Origin: Saturnia japonica
Taxonomy: Eukaryota > Arthropoda > Insecta > Lepidoptera > Saturniidae
Assembly (NCBI GenBank): GCA_033032175.1
Contig: CM065322.1
Location: 16,368,001 to 16,432,000, forward strand
Length of the DNA: 64,000 bases
Direction of reading: 5' to 3'
Shown: piece after piece, positions 63,462-64,000 of the stretch
Layout: each line of letters opens with the position of its first letter
Position numbering within the stretch: the first letter of the stretch is position 1
Translations under genes and position numbers: made by a program
Notes under the pieces: generated by a model
Told to the model about the DNA's origin: nothing
The model's input: only the letters and a program-made list of their open reading frames with translations
The model's database searches: none

Positions 63462-64000
63462 TCCCCCTTTTTCCATACAATAAAATAAACAAACAAAATT
63501 GTTCTTAAAATTAACTCTTTTACTTTTAACTAGTACTTAAATAAACTAATTTTTTTTTTTAATAATCATAAAAATATCTTGGTTTATTTACTTTTCTACC
63601 AGATCTTGTTACATATTCACTTTCACAACTATTATTATTATTAGACAAACTACTTTCAACATTTACATTTTTTTCAATCACCTCAGGCTCATTATTTGAC
63701 TCATCATTATAATCAACACTATTCCATGTATTATATTCTCCTCCTTTTATCAACATTTTTTATTTCTAGTTATAATTCCACTTTTATCATTTAATATTTT
63801 ATAAGATCTAGGACCTACTGCTGTTTTGAAAAAAAATTTACTAATGGTTTATGATCAGACTCTACAATGAACTCTTGACCAAAAAGATACTGATAAAACT
63901 TTCTACATCCATATAAGATAGCTAAACTTTTTTTTCTATTTGACTATACAACTTCTCAGTTTCTGTTAAAGATCTAGAATTGTAAGCATTTGGTTTATTA
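63462..64000 (-). pseudogene. gypsy-type pol C-terminus and RNase H remnant
   Basis: The - strand frame from the right edge reads 'NSRSLTETEKLYSQIEKKSL', 'KFYQYLFGQEFIVESDHKPL', the RNase H region of gypsy pol. It then passes directly to the C-terminal tail 'GPRSYKILNDKSGI'-like and 'YVTRSGRKVNKPRYFYDY' (63756-63559), so the integrase is missing. Frameshifts lie at the junction. The element continues beyond the window. Confidence 0.72.

Noticed and set aside
1..64000. CRISPR arrays, operons, riboswitches, prokaryotic origins
   Set aside because: Introns, LINEs and SINEs show animal nuclear DNA; no regularly spaced repeat arrays were found.

Overview
The window looks like nuclear DNA of a moth or butterfly (Lepidoptera). 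It is AT-rich, split by spliceosomal introns, and crowded with insect-type mobile elements: mariner, CR1-like and jockey LINEs, gypsy and copia LTR elements, tRNA-derived SINEs and TA-flanked MITEs. The species cannot be named from the sequence. No rRNA, genuine tRNA, CRISPR array or prokaryotic signal was seen.

Two host genes account for the single-copy coding content, and they converge tail to tail. On the + strand, seven exons between 5558 and 40251 encode a complete UTP-glucose-1-phosphate uridylyltransferase (UGP) of 521 residues. All exon phases agree and all junctions are GT-AG. Exon 2 is only 27 nt, and intron 2 is about 27 kb and filled with transposons. On the - strand, nine exons between 56901 and 45189 encode the C-terminal 400-415 residues of an organic anion transporting polypeptide (OATP/SLCO) with its Kazal-type cysteine domain. 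Its 5' exons lie beyond the right edge.

Layout: 1-5045 holds a 5'-truncated CR1-like LINE with an open reverse transcriptase frame, a mariner with intact ends but an inactivated transposase, and a jockey LINE tail into which another repeat has jumped. From 5046 to 40251 is UGP; its intron 2 carries a long-TIR Tc1/mariner-like element (9126-10246), a very young gypsy element (14093-19245; its LTRs differ by one base) and many older repeats. From 40252 to 45188 is the intergenic region between the two 3' ends, with two TA-flanked MITEs and a repeat bearing a 15-bp target-site duplication. From 45189 to 56901 is the OATP gene, with a jockey LINE in its last intron. From 56902 to 64000 is upstream OATP intron, containing a 1.1-kb near-identical inverted repeat, a decayed copia element and, inserted in it, the 3' part of a second gypsy element.

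UGP makes UDP-glucose for glycogen, trehalose, chitin precursors and glycosylation; OATP is a membrane transporter. Nothing in the sequence suggests that they act together. The least explained structure is the 58757-61465 inverted repeat with its unrecognised Lys/Ser-rich reading frames.
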